Below are positions 26,619-35,676 of a DNA stretch of 64,000 bases, one piece after another. The stretch is from Massilia sp. TS11 (lineage in GTDB: Bacteria > Pseudomonadota > Gammaproteobacteria > Burkholderiales > Burkholderiaceae_D): positions 62,001 to 126,000 of the forward strand of contig NZ_JAKLTS010000011.1 in NCBI RefSeq assembly GCF_022012445.1. Direction: 5' to 3'. Position numbers and translations under genes: made by a program. The first letter of the stretch is position 1. Each line of letters starts with the position of its first letter. The notes below the pieces were generated by a model, which saw only the letters and a list, made by a program, of their open reading frames with translations, searched no databases and was not told the origin of the DNA.

Positions 26619-27365
26619 ATGGGAATCGCCGTCAATGGCCGTGATATCACGGACGAGGCCGTGCAGGCCGAACTGGTCCACCATGCCGAGGCCGACAATC
26701 CACTCAAGCAGAGCGTGCATGAGCTCGTGCTGCGTGCTCTGCTCGACGACGAGGCGCGCCGCCTCGGCATCCCCGGCGACAGCAGCGAGGCGCGCATTGC
26801 CGCCCTGTTCGCCCAGGAGGTGAAGGTGCCCGAGGTGGACGAGAGCGCCTGCCAGCGCTACTACGCCGCCCAGCGCGCCCGTTTCAGCGTCGGCGAGCTG
26901 GCCGAAGTGCGCCACATCCTGTTCCAGGTAACGCCCAGCGTGCCGCTCGAACTGCTGCGCGAGACCGGCCAGGCCGTGCTGGACGCCCTGCAGGCCGACC
27001 CCAGCCAGTTCGAGACGCTGGCGCGCCAGTATTCAAACTGCCCCTCAGGCGCCGTTGGCGGCAGTCTCGGCCAGATCGGGCGCGGCCAGACCGTGCCCGA
27101 GTTCGAGTCCCTCGTGTTCCGCCTGAAGGAAGGCGAGCTGCACGGCCGCCTGCTCGAGACCCGCTTCGGCCTGCACATCGTCCAAGTGCAGCGGCGCGTG
27201 GACGGCATGCAGTTGCCGTACGAAAGCGTGCGCGAGCGCATCGCCGCCGAGCTCAGCGAAGCCAGCTGGCGCCGCGCCATCCACCAGTACCTGCACCTGC
27301 TGGCCGGCCAGGCCCAGATCGACGGCATCGACCTCGCCGCCGCCGACAGCCCCCTCGTGCAATAA
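26619..27365 (+). CDS. Parvulin-type peptidyl-prolyl isomerase of the nar operon
   Basis: The 248-residue protein has an N-terminal helical region and a central PpiC/rotamase domain (EVRHILFQV, FETLARQYSNCPSGAVGGSLGQIGRGQTVPEFESLVFRLKEGEL, FGLHIVQVQRR). No signal peptide is seen, so it is cytoplasmic, like NifM-type isomerases. Position directly after narI suggests a role in nitrate reductase folding, as in other betaproteobacterial nar operons. Confidence 0.85.
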   Translation: MGIAVNGRDITDEAVQAELVHHAEADNPLKQSVHELVLRALLDDEARRLGIPGDSSEARIAALFAQEVKVPEVDESACQRYYAAQRARFSVGELAEVRHILFQVTPSVPLELLRETGQAVLDALQADPSQFETLARQYSNCPSGAVGGSLGQIGRGQTVPEFESLVFRLKEGELHGRLLETRFGLHIVQVQRRVDGMQLPYESVRERIAAELSEASWRRAIHQYLHLLAGQAQIDGIDLAAADSPLVQ

Positions 27366-27377
27366 ACCCACATCTTG

Positions 27378-27501
27378 AACGGTGTCAGGTCCGGCAATCG
27401 GACATGGTGGAACTTCCGTCACTCTCAGTGGTCGCTGTTTTCGGCGACAGACTGGGGCGGCGAAAGTTCCACCATGTCCGATTGCCGGACCTGACACCGT
27501 T
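27378..27501. repeat. Long perfect inverted repeat (38-bp arms)
   Basis: Arms at 27378-27415 and 27464-27501 are exact reverse complements over 38 bases, separated by a 48-base loop that holds a smaller hairpin (GTCGC...GCGAC). It sits between the parvulin gene and moaA, where an RNA copy would form a very stable hairpin. It could be a MITE/REP-like mobile repeat acting as a terminator; no flanking target duplication was found. Confidence 0.9.
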
Positions 27502-27527
27502 TGGTATTTCCGGGGGTATAGTCCGAA

Positions 27528-27545
27528 ATGACTAGGCGCGGTCAT
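27528..27545 (+). promoter_or_regulatory. ATGAC-N8-GTCAT palindrome upstream of moaA
   Basis: ATGACTAGGCGCGGTCAT has perfect five-base arms and contains the 11-mer GACTAGGCGCG also found at the narG inverted repeat. It lies about 75 bases before the moaA ATG. A binding site for a shared regulator is possible; the protein is unknown. Confidence 0.4.
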
Positions 27546-27618
27546 GCGTGGTGCGAAGTGGCAGGCGCGGCGGGCGTCGCTAGAATGCTCGTATCTGTCC
27601 TTCCCGCAGGAGTATCCG

Positions 27619-28593
27619 ATGCTGCAAGACCGCTTCGGCCGAACCATCGACTACCTGCGCCTGTCCGTAACCGACCGTTGCGACCTGCGCTGTACGTATT
27701 GTCTGCCTCAAGGCTTCCGTGGCTTTGAAGAACCTGATCACTGGCTGCGCTTCGATGAAATCGAGCGCCTGCTGGGGATCTTCGCGCGGCTCGGCACGCG
27801 CCGGATCCGCCTGACCGGCGGCGAGCCTTTGCTGCGCAAACAGCTGCCGCAGCTGGCGGCCCGTATCGCGGCGCTGCCGGGCATCGAGGATCTGTCGCTG
27901 TCGACCAATGGCACCCAGCTGGCGCGCTTTGCGCCGGAACTGCGCGCGGCCGGGGTCTCGCGCTTGAACGTGAGCCTGGATTCGCTCGACCGCGACTGTG
28001 TCGCGCGTATCACCGGCAGCGATTGTCTGGACAAGGTGCTCGGCGGCCTGGCCGCGGCCAAGGCGGCCGGCTTTGCGCCGATCAAAATCAATATGGTCGC
28101 CATGCGTAGCGTGAACGACAGCCAGATCGATGCGCTGGCGGCCTTCTGCATCGAGCAGGGCTTTGTGCTGCGCCTGATCGAGGCGATGCCGATCGGCGCC
28201 ACGGGCCAGAATACGGAGTGGCTCGATCTGGGTCCGATCCAGCAGCGCCTGGCCGCGCGCTTTGGCCTGCTGCCGCAGGCGCTGGAACTGGGCGGCGGGC
28301 CGGCGCGCTATTGGGTCACGCCCGATGGCCGCGCCAGCATTGGCTTCATCACGCCGATGTCGCAGCACTTCTGCGCCACCTGCAACCGGGTGCGTCTGTC
28401 GGTCGATGGCACGCTCTATCTGTGCCTGGGACAGGAGCAGCGCTATGAATTTCGGCCGCTGCTGCGCGGCGGCGCCAGCGATGCCGAGATCGAGGCGGCC
28501 ATCCGCGCGGCGATCGAGCTGAAACCGCAGCAGCATGAGTTCCGCTCGGCCCCGACCAAGATCGTGCGCTTCATGGCGCAGACCGGCGGCTAA
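27619..28593 (+). CDS. moaA: GTP 3',8-cyclase
   Basis: The 324-residue radical SAM enzyme catalyses the first step of molybdopterin synthesis. Both cluster motifs are present: CDLRCTYC near residue 18 and CATCNRVRLSVDGTLYLC near residue 250, and it ends with the essential GG dipeptide. AGGAG lies seven bases before the chosen ATG. Position between narI and narX supplies cofactor to NarG. Confidence 0.95.
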   Translation: MLQDRFGRTIDYLRLSVTDRCDLRCTYCLPQGFRGFEEPDHWLRFDEIERLLGIFARLGTRRIRLTGGEPLLRKQLPQLAARIAALPGIEDLSLSTNGTQLARFAPELRAAGVSRLNVSLDSLDRDCVARITGSDCLDKVLGGLAAAKAAGFAPIKINMVAMRSVNDSQIDALAAFCIEQGFVLRLIEAMPIGATGQNTEWLDLGPIQQRLAARFGLLPQALELGGGPARYWVTPDGRASIGFITPMSQHFCATCNRVRLSVDGTLYLCLGQEQRYEFRPLLRGGASDAEIEAAIRAAIELKPQQHEFRSAPTKIVRFMAQTGG

Positions 28594-28626
28594 GCGGTTT
28601 ATACTCTGGCCACCGAAGGACTCCTC

Positions 28627-30555
28627 ATGCCCATGAATACGCCTCGCCTGCACAAGCTATCGACCAAGATCGTCGGCGCGCTCGTCGGCTTCCTGTGCCT
28701 GGGCATGGCGGCCATCGGCGCCACGCTCTACCTGTCCTGGCAGCTGGAGGGCAGCGCCGCCGCCATCAACGAGGCGGGCAGCCTGCGCATGCAGACCTAC
28801 CGTCTGACCCTGCTGGCGGCGCGCCTGCAGGCTCAGGGCGCCGATGCGCGCGTGCGCCAGCAGGCCTTGCGCTATGTGGCCGATGTCGACACCACGCTCG
28901 AGCGCCTGCGCCGCGGCGACCCGCAACGCCCGCTGTTCCTGCCGCCCGATGCGCGTTTGCTGACCGATTTTCAGGCGGTGCTGGGCGAGTGGTCGGGGGC
29001 CGTGCGGCCGCTGGCCGTCGAGATGTTCAACGGTGCGGCCACCGACGCCGCCCGCTACGACGGCTTTCATCGGCGCGCCGAGGGCTTTGTCGCCCACGTC
29101 AACAGCCTGGTGCTGGCGATCGAATTCGACAGCGAGCAGCGCACCCAGTGGCTGCGCGCCTCGCAGCTGGCGATGCTGGCGATGGCGATGGCGGGCACGG
29201 TCAGCCTGATCTACCTGATGTTCATCCTGATTATCGAGCCGGTGCGCCGTCTCGGTCTGGGCATGGCGCGCGTGAAGGAGAAGGACTTCAGCGTGCGCGT
29301 GGACGTGGAGTCGAATGACGAATTCGGCCAGCTGGCGCGCGGCTTCAATGACATGGCGGGCCGGCTCGAGACCCTGTACGGCAATCTGGAGCAGCGCGTG
29401 CAGGAGAAGACCCAGGCGCTCGAACAGCAGAACATGGAACTGGCCCTGCTTTACGATATCTCGGCCTTCCTGCAAACGCCGCTGCCGCTCGAAGACCTGT
29501 GCCGCGGCTTCATGGACCGCATCAACACCTACTTCGCGGCCGATGGCAGCTCGGTGCGGGTGCTCGATCCGGCGCGCGGCAATCTGCACATGGTGGTCCA
29601 CACCGGCATTTCGGAGGCCCTGACCGACGCTGAACACTGCATGAAGGTCGGCGACTGCCTGTGCGGCGATGCCGTGGCCAAGCAGGTCGCGGTGGTGCAC
29701 GACCTGCGCCAGGTGCCGCGCTCGGAGCAGCTGATGTGCCGCAAGGAGGGCTTTGCCACGGTGGCGGTCTACCACATCTACGCGCACAAGCAGCATATCG
29801 GCTTCTTCAATCTGCACTTTCGCAGCGCGCGCGCCTTCAGCACGAATGAGGACAGCCTGCTCAATACCCTGGGCCGTCAGCTGGGGGTGGCGATCGAGAA
29901 CCTGCGCCTGGCCGCGCGGGCGCGCGAAATGGCGATTTCGGAGGAACGCAATCTGGTCGCCCAGGGTCTGCACGACAGCATCGCGCAGTCGCTCAACTTC
30001 CTCAATCTGCAGGTGCAGATGCTCGAGTCCTCGCTCGCCCAGGGGCGCCAGGATGAAGTGGCGGCCCTGGTGCCGGCCCTGAAGGCGGGCGTGAAGGAGA
30101 GCTACGAGGACGTGCGCGAGCTGCTGCTGAACTTCCGCAGCCGCCTGAACGAGGACAGCCTCGATACGGCGCTGCGCGCCACCATCGAGCGCTTCCAGCA
30201 GCAGACTGGCATCGCCGTGGAGCTGGACCTGCAAAGCGATGGCGCGCCGTTCCCGCGCGAGCAGCAGCTGCAGCTGCTGTTCATCGTGCAGGAGGCGCTG
30301 TCGAATGTGCGCAAGCACGCCTTGGCGAGCCGGGTGCGCATCCGCATCGAGGATGGGCCGGACTTCCGTCTGCGCATCGAAGACAATGGCGTGGGCTTTG
30401 ACACCGCCAACCCGGCCGGCGCCACCCATGTGGGCCTGTCGATCATGGGCGAACGCGCCCAGCGCATGGGCGCGGAACTGGATGTGCAATCGGCCGTCGG
30501 CCAGGGCACGGTGGTCAGCCTGCTGCTGCAGCATGCGCAGCGGCGCGTGGCCTGA
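28627..30555 (+). CDS. narX: Nitrate/nitrite sensor histidine kinase
   Basis: This 642-residue NarX-type kinase has TM1 (about 15-35), a periplasmic four-helix nitrate sensor with the P-box-like INEAGSLRMQTYRL, TM2 (about 180-205), HAMP, a GAF-like domain with cysteines (CMKVGDCLCGDAV), and a HisKA_3 module with LHDSIAQSLNFLN (phosphoacceptor His near residue 448). ATPase boxes are DNGVGF and GLSIMGERAQRMG. It is followed after 17 bases by narL. Confidence 0.93.
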   Translation: MPMNTPRLHKLSTKIVGALVGFLCLGMAAIGATLYLSWQLEGSAAAINEAGSLRMQTYRLTLLAARLQAQGADARVRQQALRYVADVDTTLERLRRGDPQRPLFLPPDARLLTDFQAVLGEWSGAVRPLAVEMFNGAATDAARYDGFHRRAEGFVAHVNSLVLAIEFDSEQRTQWLRASQLAMLAMAMAGTVSLIYLMFILIIEPVRRLGLGMARVKEKDFSVRVDVESNDEFGQLARGFNDMAGRLETLYGNLEQRVQEKTQALEQQNMELALLYDISAFLQTPLPLEDLCRGFMDRINTYFAADGSSVRVLDPARGNLHMVVHTGISEALTDAEHCMKVGDCLCGDAVAKQVAVVHDLRQVPRSEQLMCRKEGFATVAVYHIYAHKQHIGFFNLHFRSARAFSTNEDSLLNTLGRQLGVAIENLRLAARAREMAISEERNLVAQGLHDSIAQSLNFLNLQVQMLESSLAQGRQDEVAALVPALKAGVKESYEDVRELLLNFRSRLNEDSLDTALRATIERFQQQTGIAVELDLQSDGAPFPREQQLQLLFIVQEALSNVRKHALASRVRIRIEDGPDFRLRIEDNGVGFDTANPAGATHVGLSIMGERAQRMGAELDVQSAVGQGTVVSLLLQHAQRRVA

Positions 30556-30572
30556 ACTGGAAAGGAGACAGG

Positions 30573-31238
30573 ATGGAAGGACCGATCAAGGTACTGCTGG
30601 TGGACGATCACGCGCTGTTTCGCAGCGGGGTCAAATTTCTGCTGCAGCGCCACCCCGAATTTCAGATCGTGGGCGAGGCGGCCGATGGCATCGAAGGCGT
30701 CAAACGCGCGCAGCAGCTGCGCCCCGACGTCGTGCTGCTCGACCTGAACATGCCGGGCATGTCGGGCGTGCAGGCGCTGCAGCTGATCCAGCAGGACTGC
30801 CCGGACACGGCGATCCTGATGCTGACCGTGTCGGAAGACGCGGAAGACCTGGCCGCGGCCCTGAAGGCGGGCGCCAACGGCTATCTGATCAAGAATATCG
30901 AGGCCGATTATCTGGTGCGTGCGATCCACCGCGCGGCCGCCGGTGAAACCGTGGTGGCCGAGGCCATGACCGGCAAGCTGGTGGCCCAGCTGCAGGGCGG
31001 GGCGGTGAAAAGTTCGGACTCGGACTTCGACAAGCTGACCCCGCGCGAGAAGGACATTCTGGGCTGCCTGGCGCGCGGCGAGAGCAATAAGCTGATCGCG
31101 CGGAACCTCGATCTGGCCGAGAGCACGGTGAAGATCCATGTGCAGAATGTGCTGAAGAAGCTCAAACTCAGCAGCCGCGTGCAGGCCGCCGTGTACGCGG
31201 TCGAACACCGGCACGAGCTGGGTTCGACCGGTCACTGA
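30573..31238 (+). CDS. narL: Nitrate/nitrite response regulator
   Basis: The 221-residue protein has an N-terminal receiver domain with DD at 11-12, phosphoacceptor D57 (VVLLDLNMPG) and K near 108, and a C-terminal LuxR/GerE HTH (LTPREKDILGCLARGESNKLIARNLDLAESTVKIHVQNVLKKL). It is the partner of NarX. The TACCCCT heptamer before narK is a likely target. Confidence 0.93.
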   Translation: MEGPIKVLLVDDHALFRSGVKFLLQRHPEFQIVGEAADGIEGVKRAQQLRPDVVLLDLNMPGMSGVQALQLIQQDCPDTAILMLTVSEDAEDLAAALKAGANGYLIKNIEADYLVRAIHRAAAGETVVAEAMTGKLVAQLQGGAVKSSDSDFDKLTPREKDILGCLARGESNKLIARNLDLAESTVKIHVQNVLKKLKLSSRVQAAVYAVEHRHELGSTGH

Positions 31239-31239
31239 C

Positions 31240-31482
31240 TCAGGACCCGCAGCAGCCGCCGCAGCAGGCGCCGCCGGGGGCGACGTCGAAGCCGGCGGCC
31301 AGCAGGGTGGCCCCGAGCACTTCGCCCGAGGTCTGGGTTTCGTCGAAGGTGATGGCGGTGCGCTGGCCGGCCAGCGAGAGTTTGATGGCGCTGACGCCTT
31401 CGACTTCGGAGAGGGCGGCGGCCACGCGCTGGGCCACCAGTTCGGTCGTCATGCCGGGGATGGTGAAGGTTTCGGTTTGCAT
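31240..31482 (-). CDS. HMA-fold protein without the CxxC site
   Basis: The 80-residue protein has the ferredoxin-like HMA fold pattern (FTIPGM, VAAALSEVEGVSAIKLSLAGQRTAITFDE, LGATLLAAGFDV). Where metal chaperones have GMTCxxC it reads GMTTEL, so both metal-binding cysteines are lost. Instead the C-terminus is cysteine-rich, ACCGGCCGS. It is convergent with narL, one base apart. Confidence 0.75.
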   Translation of the reverse strand: MQTETFTIPGMTTELVAQRVAAALSEVEGVSAIKLSLAGQRTAITFDETQTSGEVLGATLLAAGFDVAPGGACCGGCCGS

Positions 31483-31634
31483 AAAGGGCTCCTGATGAAT
31501 GCCCTGCCAGCCTAAGCCCGCGCGCGCGGCGGCGTAAAGGCGCATCCCGATTTGCTTAAGCGAGATTAAGAAAAGTCGCCTGCCCGGACGATAAAAGTGG
31601 CAAAATAAATGTATGTTTAAATGTGGGAGGCAGT

Positions 31635-32828
31635 ATGGCAGTCGTCATGATTGAAGAACCGCGCCGCGCCGGCGCCAGCAGCGAAGGGCATCCGTTCTTG
31701 CGTCTGGGCTTCCGGCCCTTTTATCTGGGCGCGGCCGTGTTCGGGGCGCTGGCCGTGGCGCTGTGGGCCGCGCGTTTTCTGGGCCTGGCCGTGGGCGGCG
31801 CGCAGCTCGATCTGCTGTGGCACATGCACGAGATGGTGTTCGGCATGACGGTGGCGGTGGTGGTTGGCTTTCTGTTCACGGCGGGCCGCAACTGGACCAA
31901 TCTGTGGACGCCGCGCGGCCCGCTGCTGGCGGCCCTGTTCGCGCTGTGGCTGGCCGGCCGGCTTGGCCTGGCGCTGTTCCCGGGGCCGCTGGCCGTCGCG
32001 CTGGACCTGGCCTTTCTGCCGGCCGCCGCGCTGCCCCTGTACCGGGTGATGCAGCGTTCGGCCAATCTGCGCAATCGCTTCCTGCCCCTGCTGCTGATGC
32101 TGCTGGCGAGCCTGAATCTGGCCTACCACGCGGCCAGCGCCGGCTGGCTGGCCTTGTCGCCGCTGCGCGTGGCCCAGGCGGCCGTGCTGGTGGTGGTGAT
32201 GATCGCCTCGGTGATCGGCACGCGCGTGATCCCCATGTTCACCCGTAATGGCGCACCGGGCAGCGCGCCCGTTGCGCATGCTCGCCGCGACGCGATCTCC
32301 CAGGGCCTGCTGGTGGCGGCCGCACTGGCCTGGCTGGCCAGCGCGCCGGCCTGGCTGGGCGCGCCGCTGGCCCTGGCCGCCTGCGGCCTGCTGCTGTGGC
32401 GCGTTTGGCAGTGGCAGCCGCAGCGCGTGCTGGGCGTGCCGCTGCTGTGGATTCTGCATCTGTCGTATGCGTGGATCGGCGTCGGCTACGGCCTGCTGGC
32501 GGCGGCCTGGCTGGAGCTGGCCCCGCAAAGTGCGGCCATCCATGCGCTGGCCGTGGGGGCGCTCGGCGGCCTGATCATCGGGATGGTGACGCGCACGGCG
32601 CTCGGCCACACGGGCCGGCCGTTGCAGGCGCGCGGGCTGGAAGTGCTGATGTACGGGGCGCTGCAGGCCGGCGCGCTGCTGCGTGTGCTGGCCGCCTTCT
32701 GCAGCGGCGAGACGGCCCAGCTGCTGGTGGGCCTGGCGGCGCTCGGCTGGGTGCTGGCCTTTGCCACCTATGCGTGGCAGTACGGCCCTTATCTGTGGGC
32801 GGCGCGCGTCGACGGCCGCGAGGGCTGA
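31635..32828 (+). CDS. nnrS: NnrS-family heme-copper membrane protein
   Basis: The 397-residue, roughly 12-helix protein has the NnrS signatures FRPFYLGAAVFG, DLLWHMHEMVFGMTVAVVVGFLFTAGRNWT, GTRVIPMFTRNG, HLSYAWIGVGY and GGLIIGMVTRTALGHTGRPL. NnrS proteins bind heme and copper and relieve NO stress during nitrate/nitrite respiration. GGGAGG precedes the ATG at 31635. Confidence 0.92.
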   Translation: MAVVMIEEPRRAGASSEGHPFLRLGFRPFYLGAAVFGALAVALWAARFLGLAVGGAQLDLLWHMHEMVFGMTVAVVVGFLFTAGRNWTNLWTPRGPLLAALFALWLAGRLGLALFPGPLAVALDLAFLPAAALPLYRVMQRSANLRNRFLPLLLMLLASLNLAYHAASAGWLALSPLRVAQAAVLVVVMIASVIGTRVIPMFTRNGAPGSAPVAHARRDAISQGLLVAAALAWLASAPAWLGAPLALAACGLLLWRVWQWQPQRVLGVPLLWILHLSYAWIGVGYGLLAAAWLELAPQSAAIHALAVGALGGLIIGMVTRTALGHTGRPLQARGLEVLMYGALQAGALLRVLAAFCSGETAQLLVGLAALGWVLAFATYAWQYGPYLWAARVDGREG

Positions 32829-33028
32829 TCGGGCGGCGGTGCGCTGGCGGCGCTGGCGGCGGCCAGGGCCGCGCGTTTGCGCTGGCGCGCGTAGTGCAGG
32901 CGGGTTTCAAGCGCGTGGGTGGTTTGCACGTCGACGCCGCGGCGGTAGGCGTCGTGCAGGGCGCGCGCGGCCATCACTTCTTCGGCGAAGGCGCGCTGTA
33001 GTTCCTGGTAGGGCTGGGTGTCCGGCAT
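32789..33028 (-). CDS. Small hypothetical protein
   Basis: The 79-residue frame starts MPDTQPYQELQRAFAEEVMAA and is predicted helical and basic in the middle, with a low-complexity proline/alanine tail. Its 3' end overlaps nnrS by 40 bases on the opposite strand. No family is recognised. It may be real, since the N-terminal half looks protein-like, but the overlap and weak start context leave doubt. Confidence 0.45.
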   Translation of the reverse strand: MPDTQPYQELQRAFAEEVMAARALHDAYRRGVDVQTTHALETRLHYARQRKRAALAAASAASAPPPDQPSRPSTRAAHR

Positions 33029-33175
33029 GGTGCTTACGGGGTCTGAGAGGCGCCGGGCCTTGCGGCGGGCGCGGTGCAGCCGGGTGCGGGGGCTACTGGA
33101 GCGAGGACGGCGAAAGTCTGGCCGTGTTTCCAGTATAGAACAAAACATGCCGCACGGCAATAATCTATCCAATAC

Positions 33176-33832
33176 TCACGCACCCAGCTCGCGCAGGAAG
33201 CGGCCGATCTCCTGCTCGGCCCAGGGGCTGTCCGCGCCAAAGCTGCTGAGCGGGCGTCCGAAGCACAGGCGGCTCAGGCCCCGGAACAGCCACTCCATCT
33301 CGTGCAGGAAGAAGAACTCGTGGTAGCCGCTGGAGACGCTCAGGCAGCTGGCCAGACGGGCGCCGCGCGCGCCCAGGCACTGCGCATAGGGCACGAACAG
33401 CAGCTCCTTTTCGAAGGCCTCGAGCGGCGGCCCGCAGAAGGTGGCGAACACGCCGACCGTGCGCCCGTCCAGGCCCTGGAGCTGCTGCAGATAGCGCGCC
33501 ACCGGGTAGGCCAGGTACAGCCATTTGGGCCCGCCGATCAGGACCCGGTCGTAAGCGGATGCATCGGGGTAGGCGAGCGGCGCGATGTCCTGCTGCGGCT
33601 GATGGTAATGACGCAGCCACCAGGCGCGGAAGGCGCGCCAGCCGAGGATCAGCGGCAGCACGGGCAGGGCGGGCAGCAGCGGCGGCACCAGGCGCCATTT
33701 GTTCGGCCGCGTGAGCGGGCGGATGGTTTCGCAGTCGACCGTGTGGCCGGCCGCGCGCAGGCGTGCGGCCAGGCAGTCGCCCAGGGCCGCCGTGTGGCCC
33801 GAGCGCGAAAAGGTGGCAAGCAGGATTCTCAT
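33176..33832 (-). CDS. Flavodoxin-like/NADPH quinone-oxidoreductase-like protein
   Basis: The 218-residue protein starts MRILLATFSRSGHTAALGDCLAARL, the phosphate-binding loop of flavodoxin-fold proteins, and has IGGPKWLYLAYPVARYLQ and VFATFCGPPLEAFEKEL at the positions of the flavin-contact loops. A hydrophobic stretch near residues 50-75 is unusual for a soluble flavodoxin. Partner and reaction are unknown. It is a single gene. Confidence 0.7.
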   Translation of the reverse strand: MRILLATFSRSGHTAALGDCLAARLRAAGHTVDCETIRPLTRPNKWRLVPPLLPALPVLPLILGWRAFRAWWLRHYHQPQQDIAPLAYPDASAYDRVLIGGPKWLYLAYPVARYLQQLQGLDGRTVGVFATFCGPPLEAFEKELLFVPYAQCLGARGARLASCLSVSSGYHEFFFLHEMEWLFRGLSRLCFGRPLSSFGADSPWAEQEIGRFLRELGA

Positions 33833-33912
33833 GCGCGCATGATGACAGAAGGCTTGTGAGTTTGGGGCAGCAGGTTTAGGCTAGACGCTTTCGCACACCG
33901 AGGAGCCTGCCC

Positions 33913-35670
33913 GTGATGATCCGCCGTCCCGCCCTGGCCGCCAGCCTGGCCCTGCTTGTCCTGACCCTCCAACTTCCGGCCCATGCGGCGCCGGCCGCCG
34001 ACGCCCAGTTCAAGGCGATCTACACCAAGGAATGGAAGTGGCGCATCGCCGAGCGCCTCGAGCGCGATGAGGACGATGAAGGCATCCGCGCCACGCTGCC
34101 CCAGGTCGGCCCGGCCGTGCAGGCGCGCCGTCTGGCCTACTGGAAGGGCGTGATGGCCGAACTCGAGAAGGTCAAGCAGGACCAGCTCTCGCCGGCCGAG
34201 CGTATCAACTACGCGGTGTACAAGGCGCAGATCGCGGCGAATGTCGCCGAGATCGAATTCCGCGAATTCGAAAAGCCGGTCAATGCCGATACGGCCTTCT
34301 GGTCGAATACCAGCAGCGTGGCGCGTCAGAACTTCAAGACCCTGGCCGACTACGAAGCCTATGTGAAGATGCTGGCCGACGTGCCGCGCTATTTCGACGA
34401 ACAGATCGCGAATATGAAGCTCGGTCTGGCGCGCGGCTTCACGCCGCCCAAGGTCACGCTGGAAGGGCGCGACAGCTCGCTGGTGTCGGTGGCCGAGGCC
34501 AAGTCGCCGGAAGCCTCGGTGTTCTACCTGCCGTTCAAGAGCATGCCGGCCGCGATTCCGGCCGAGCGCCAGGCGGCCTTGCGCGCCGAAGCTGTCAAGC
34601 GCATCCGCGAACAGGTGCAGCCGGCCTTCGCCAAGGTGCTGCAGTTTATGCGCAGCGAATACGTGCCCAAGGCGCGCACCAGCCTGGCCGCCAGCGAGCT
34701 GCCGGGCGGGCCGGCCTACTACCAGTCGAAGATCGTCGAATTCACCACCACCAATCTGACGCCCGACCAGATCCACCAGATCGGCCTGCAGGAGATGGCC
34801 AAGATCCGCGCCGAGATGGAAGCGGTGATGAAGCAGGTGGAGTTCAAGGGCGATCTGCCGGCCTTCCTGCAGTTCCTGCGCACCGATCCGCGCTTCTATG
34901 CCAAGACGCCGGAAGAACTGCTGATGCGCGCGGCCTGGGTGGCGAAAAAATTCGACGGCAAGATCGACCGCTACTTCGGCTATCTGCCGCGCCGCCGCTT
35001 CGCCATCATTCCGGTGCCGGACGATCAGGCCCCGTTCTATACCTCGGGTCGCGGCGGTCCGGGCGTCTACCTGGTCAACACCTACAATCTGCCCTCGCGC
35101 GCGCTGTATAGCCTGCCGGCGCTGACCCTGCACGAATCGGCGCCCGGCCACGCCTTCCAGATGCCGGTGGCGCTCGAGCAGAAGGGCGTGCCGCCGTTCC
35201 GGCGCGCCTACATCTCGGCCTTCGGCGAAGGCTGGGCTCTGTACAGCGAACGTCTGGGCGTCGAGATGGGCATCTACGCCGACCAGTACGAGCTGTTCGG
35301 CATGCTCAGCTACCAGGCCTGGCGCGCTTCGCGGCTGGTGGTCGACACCGGCGTGCACGCCAAGGGCTGGTCGCGCGAACAGGCGCAGCAATATCTGAAG
35401 GCGAATACCGCGCTGTCCGAACACGAAGTCGAAACGGAAGTGGACCGCTACATCTCCTGGCCGGGCCAGGCCCTGTCCTACTACCTGGGCGAGATGGCGA
35501 TCTGGGAAGCGCGCCACAAGGCCGAAGCGGCCCTTGGTCCGAAGTTCGACATCCGCAATTTCCACGACACGGTGCTGCAACTGGGTTCGGTGCCGCTGCC
35601 GGTGCTGGCCGCGCGCATCGACCAATTCATCGCGGATGGCGGCAAGTCGCCGTATCCGAAGCAGGAGTAA
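33913..35670 (+). CDS. DUF885-family exported metallopeptidase-like protein
   Basis: The 585-residue protein has an N-terminal signal peptide (cleaved near HAAPA), then the DUF885 domain with the zinc-site motif LHESAPGHAFQ (HExxxGH) and downstream FGEGWALYSERL. Members of the family are putative periplasmic peptidases with little biochemistry. GTG at 33913 has better spacing from GAGGAG than the adjacent ATG at 33916. Confidence 0.85.
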   Translation: MMIRRPALAASLALLVLTLQLPAHAAPAADAQFKAIYTKEWKWRIAERLERDEDDEGIRATLPQVGPAVQARRLAYWKGVMAELEKVKQDQLSPAERINYAVYKAQIAANVAEIEFREFEKPVNADTAFWSNTSSVARQNFKTLADYEAYVKMLADVPRYFDEQIANMKLGLARGFTPPKVTLEGRDSSLVSVAEAKSPEASVFYLPFKSMPAAIPAERQAALRAEAVKRIREQVQPAFAKVLQFMRSEYVPKARTSLAASELPGGPAYYQSKIVEFTTTNLTPDQIHQIGLQEMAKIRAEMEAVMKQVEFKGDLPAFLQFLRTDPRFYAKTPEELLMRAAWVAKKFDGKIDRYFGYLPRRRFAIIPVPDDQAPFYTSGRGGPGVYLVNTYNLPSRALYSLPALTLHESAPGHAFQMPVALEQKGVPPFRRAYISAFGEGWALYSERLGVEMGIYADQYELFGMLSYQAWRASRLVVDTGVHAKGWSREQAQQYLKANTALSEHEVETEVDRYISWPGQALSYYLGEMAIWEARHKAEAALGPKFDIRNFHDTVLQLGSVPLPVLAARIDQFIADGGKSPYPKQE

Positions 35671-35676
35671 GCGGCC

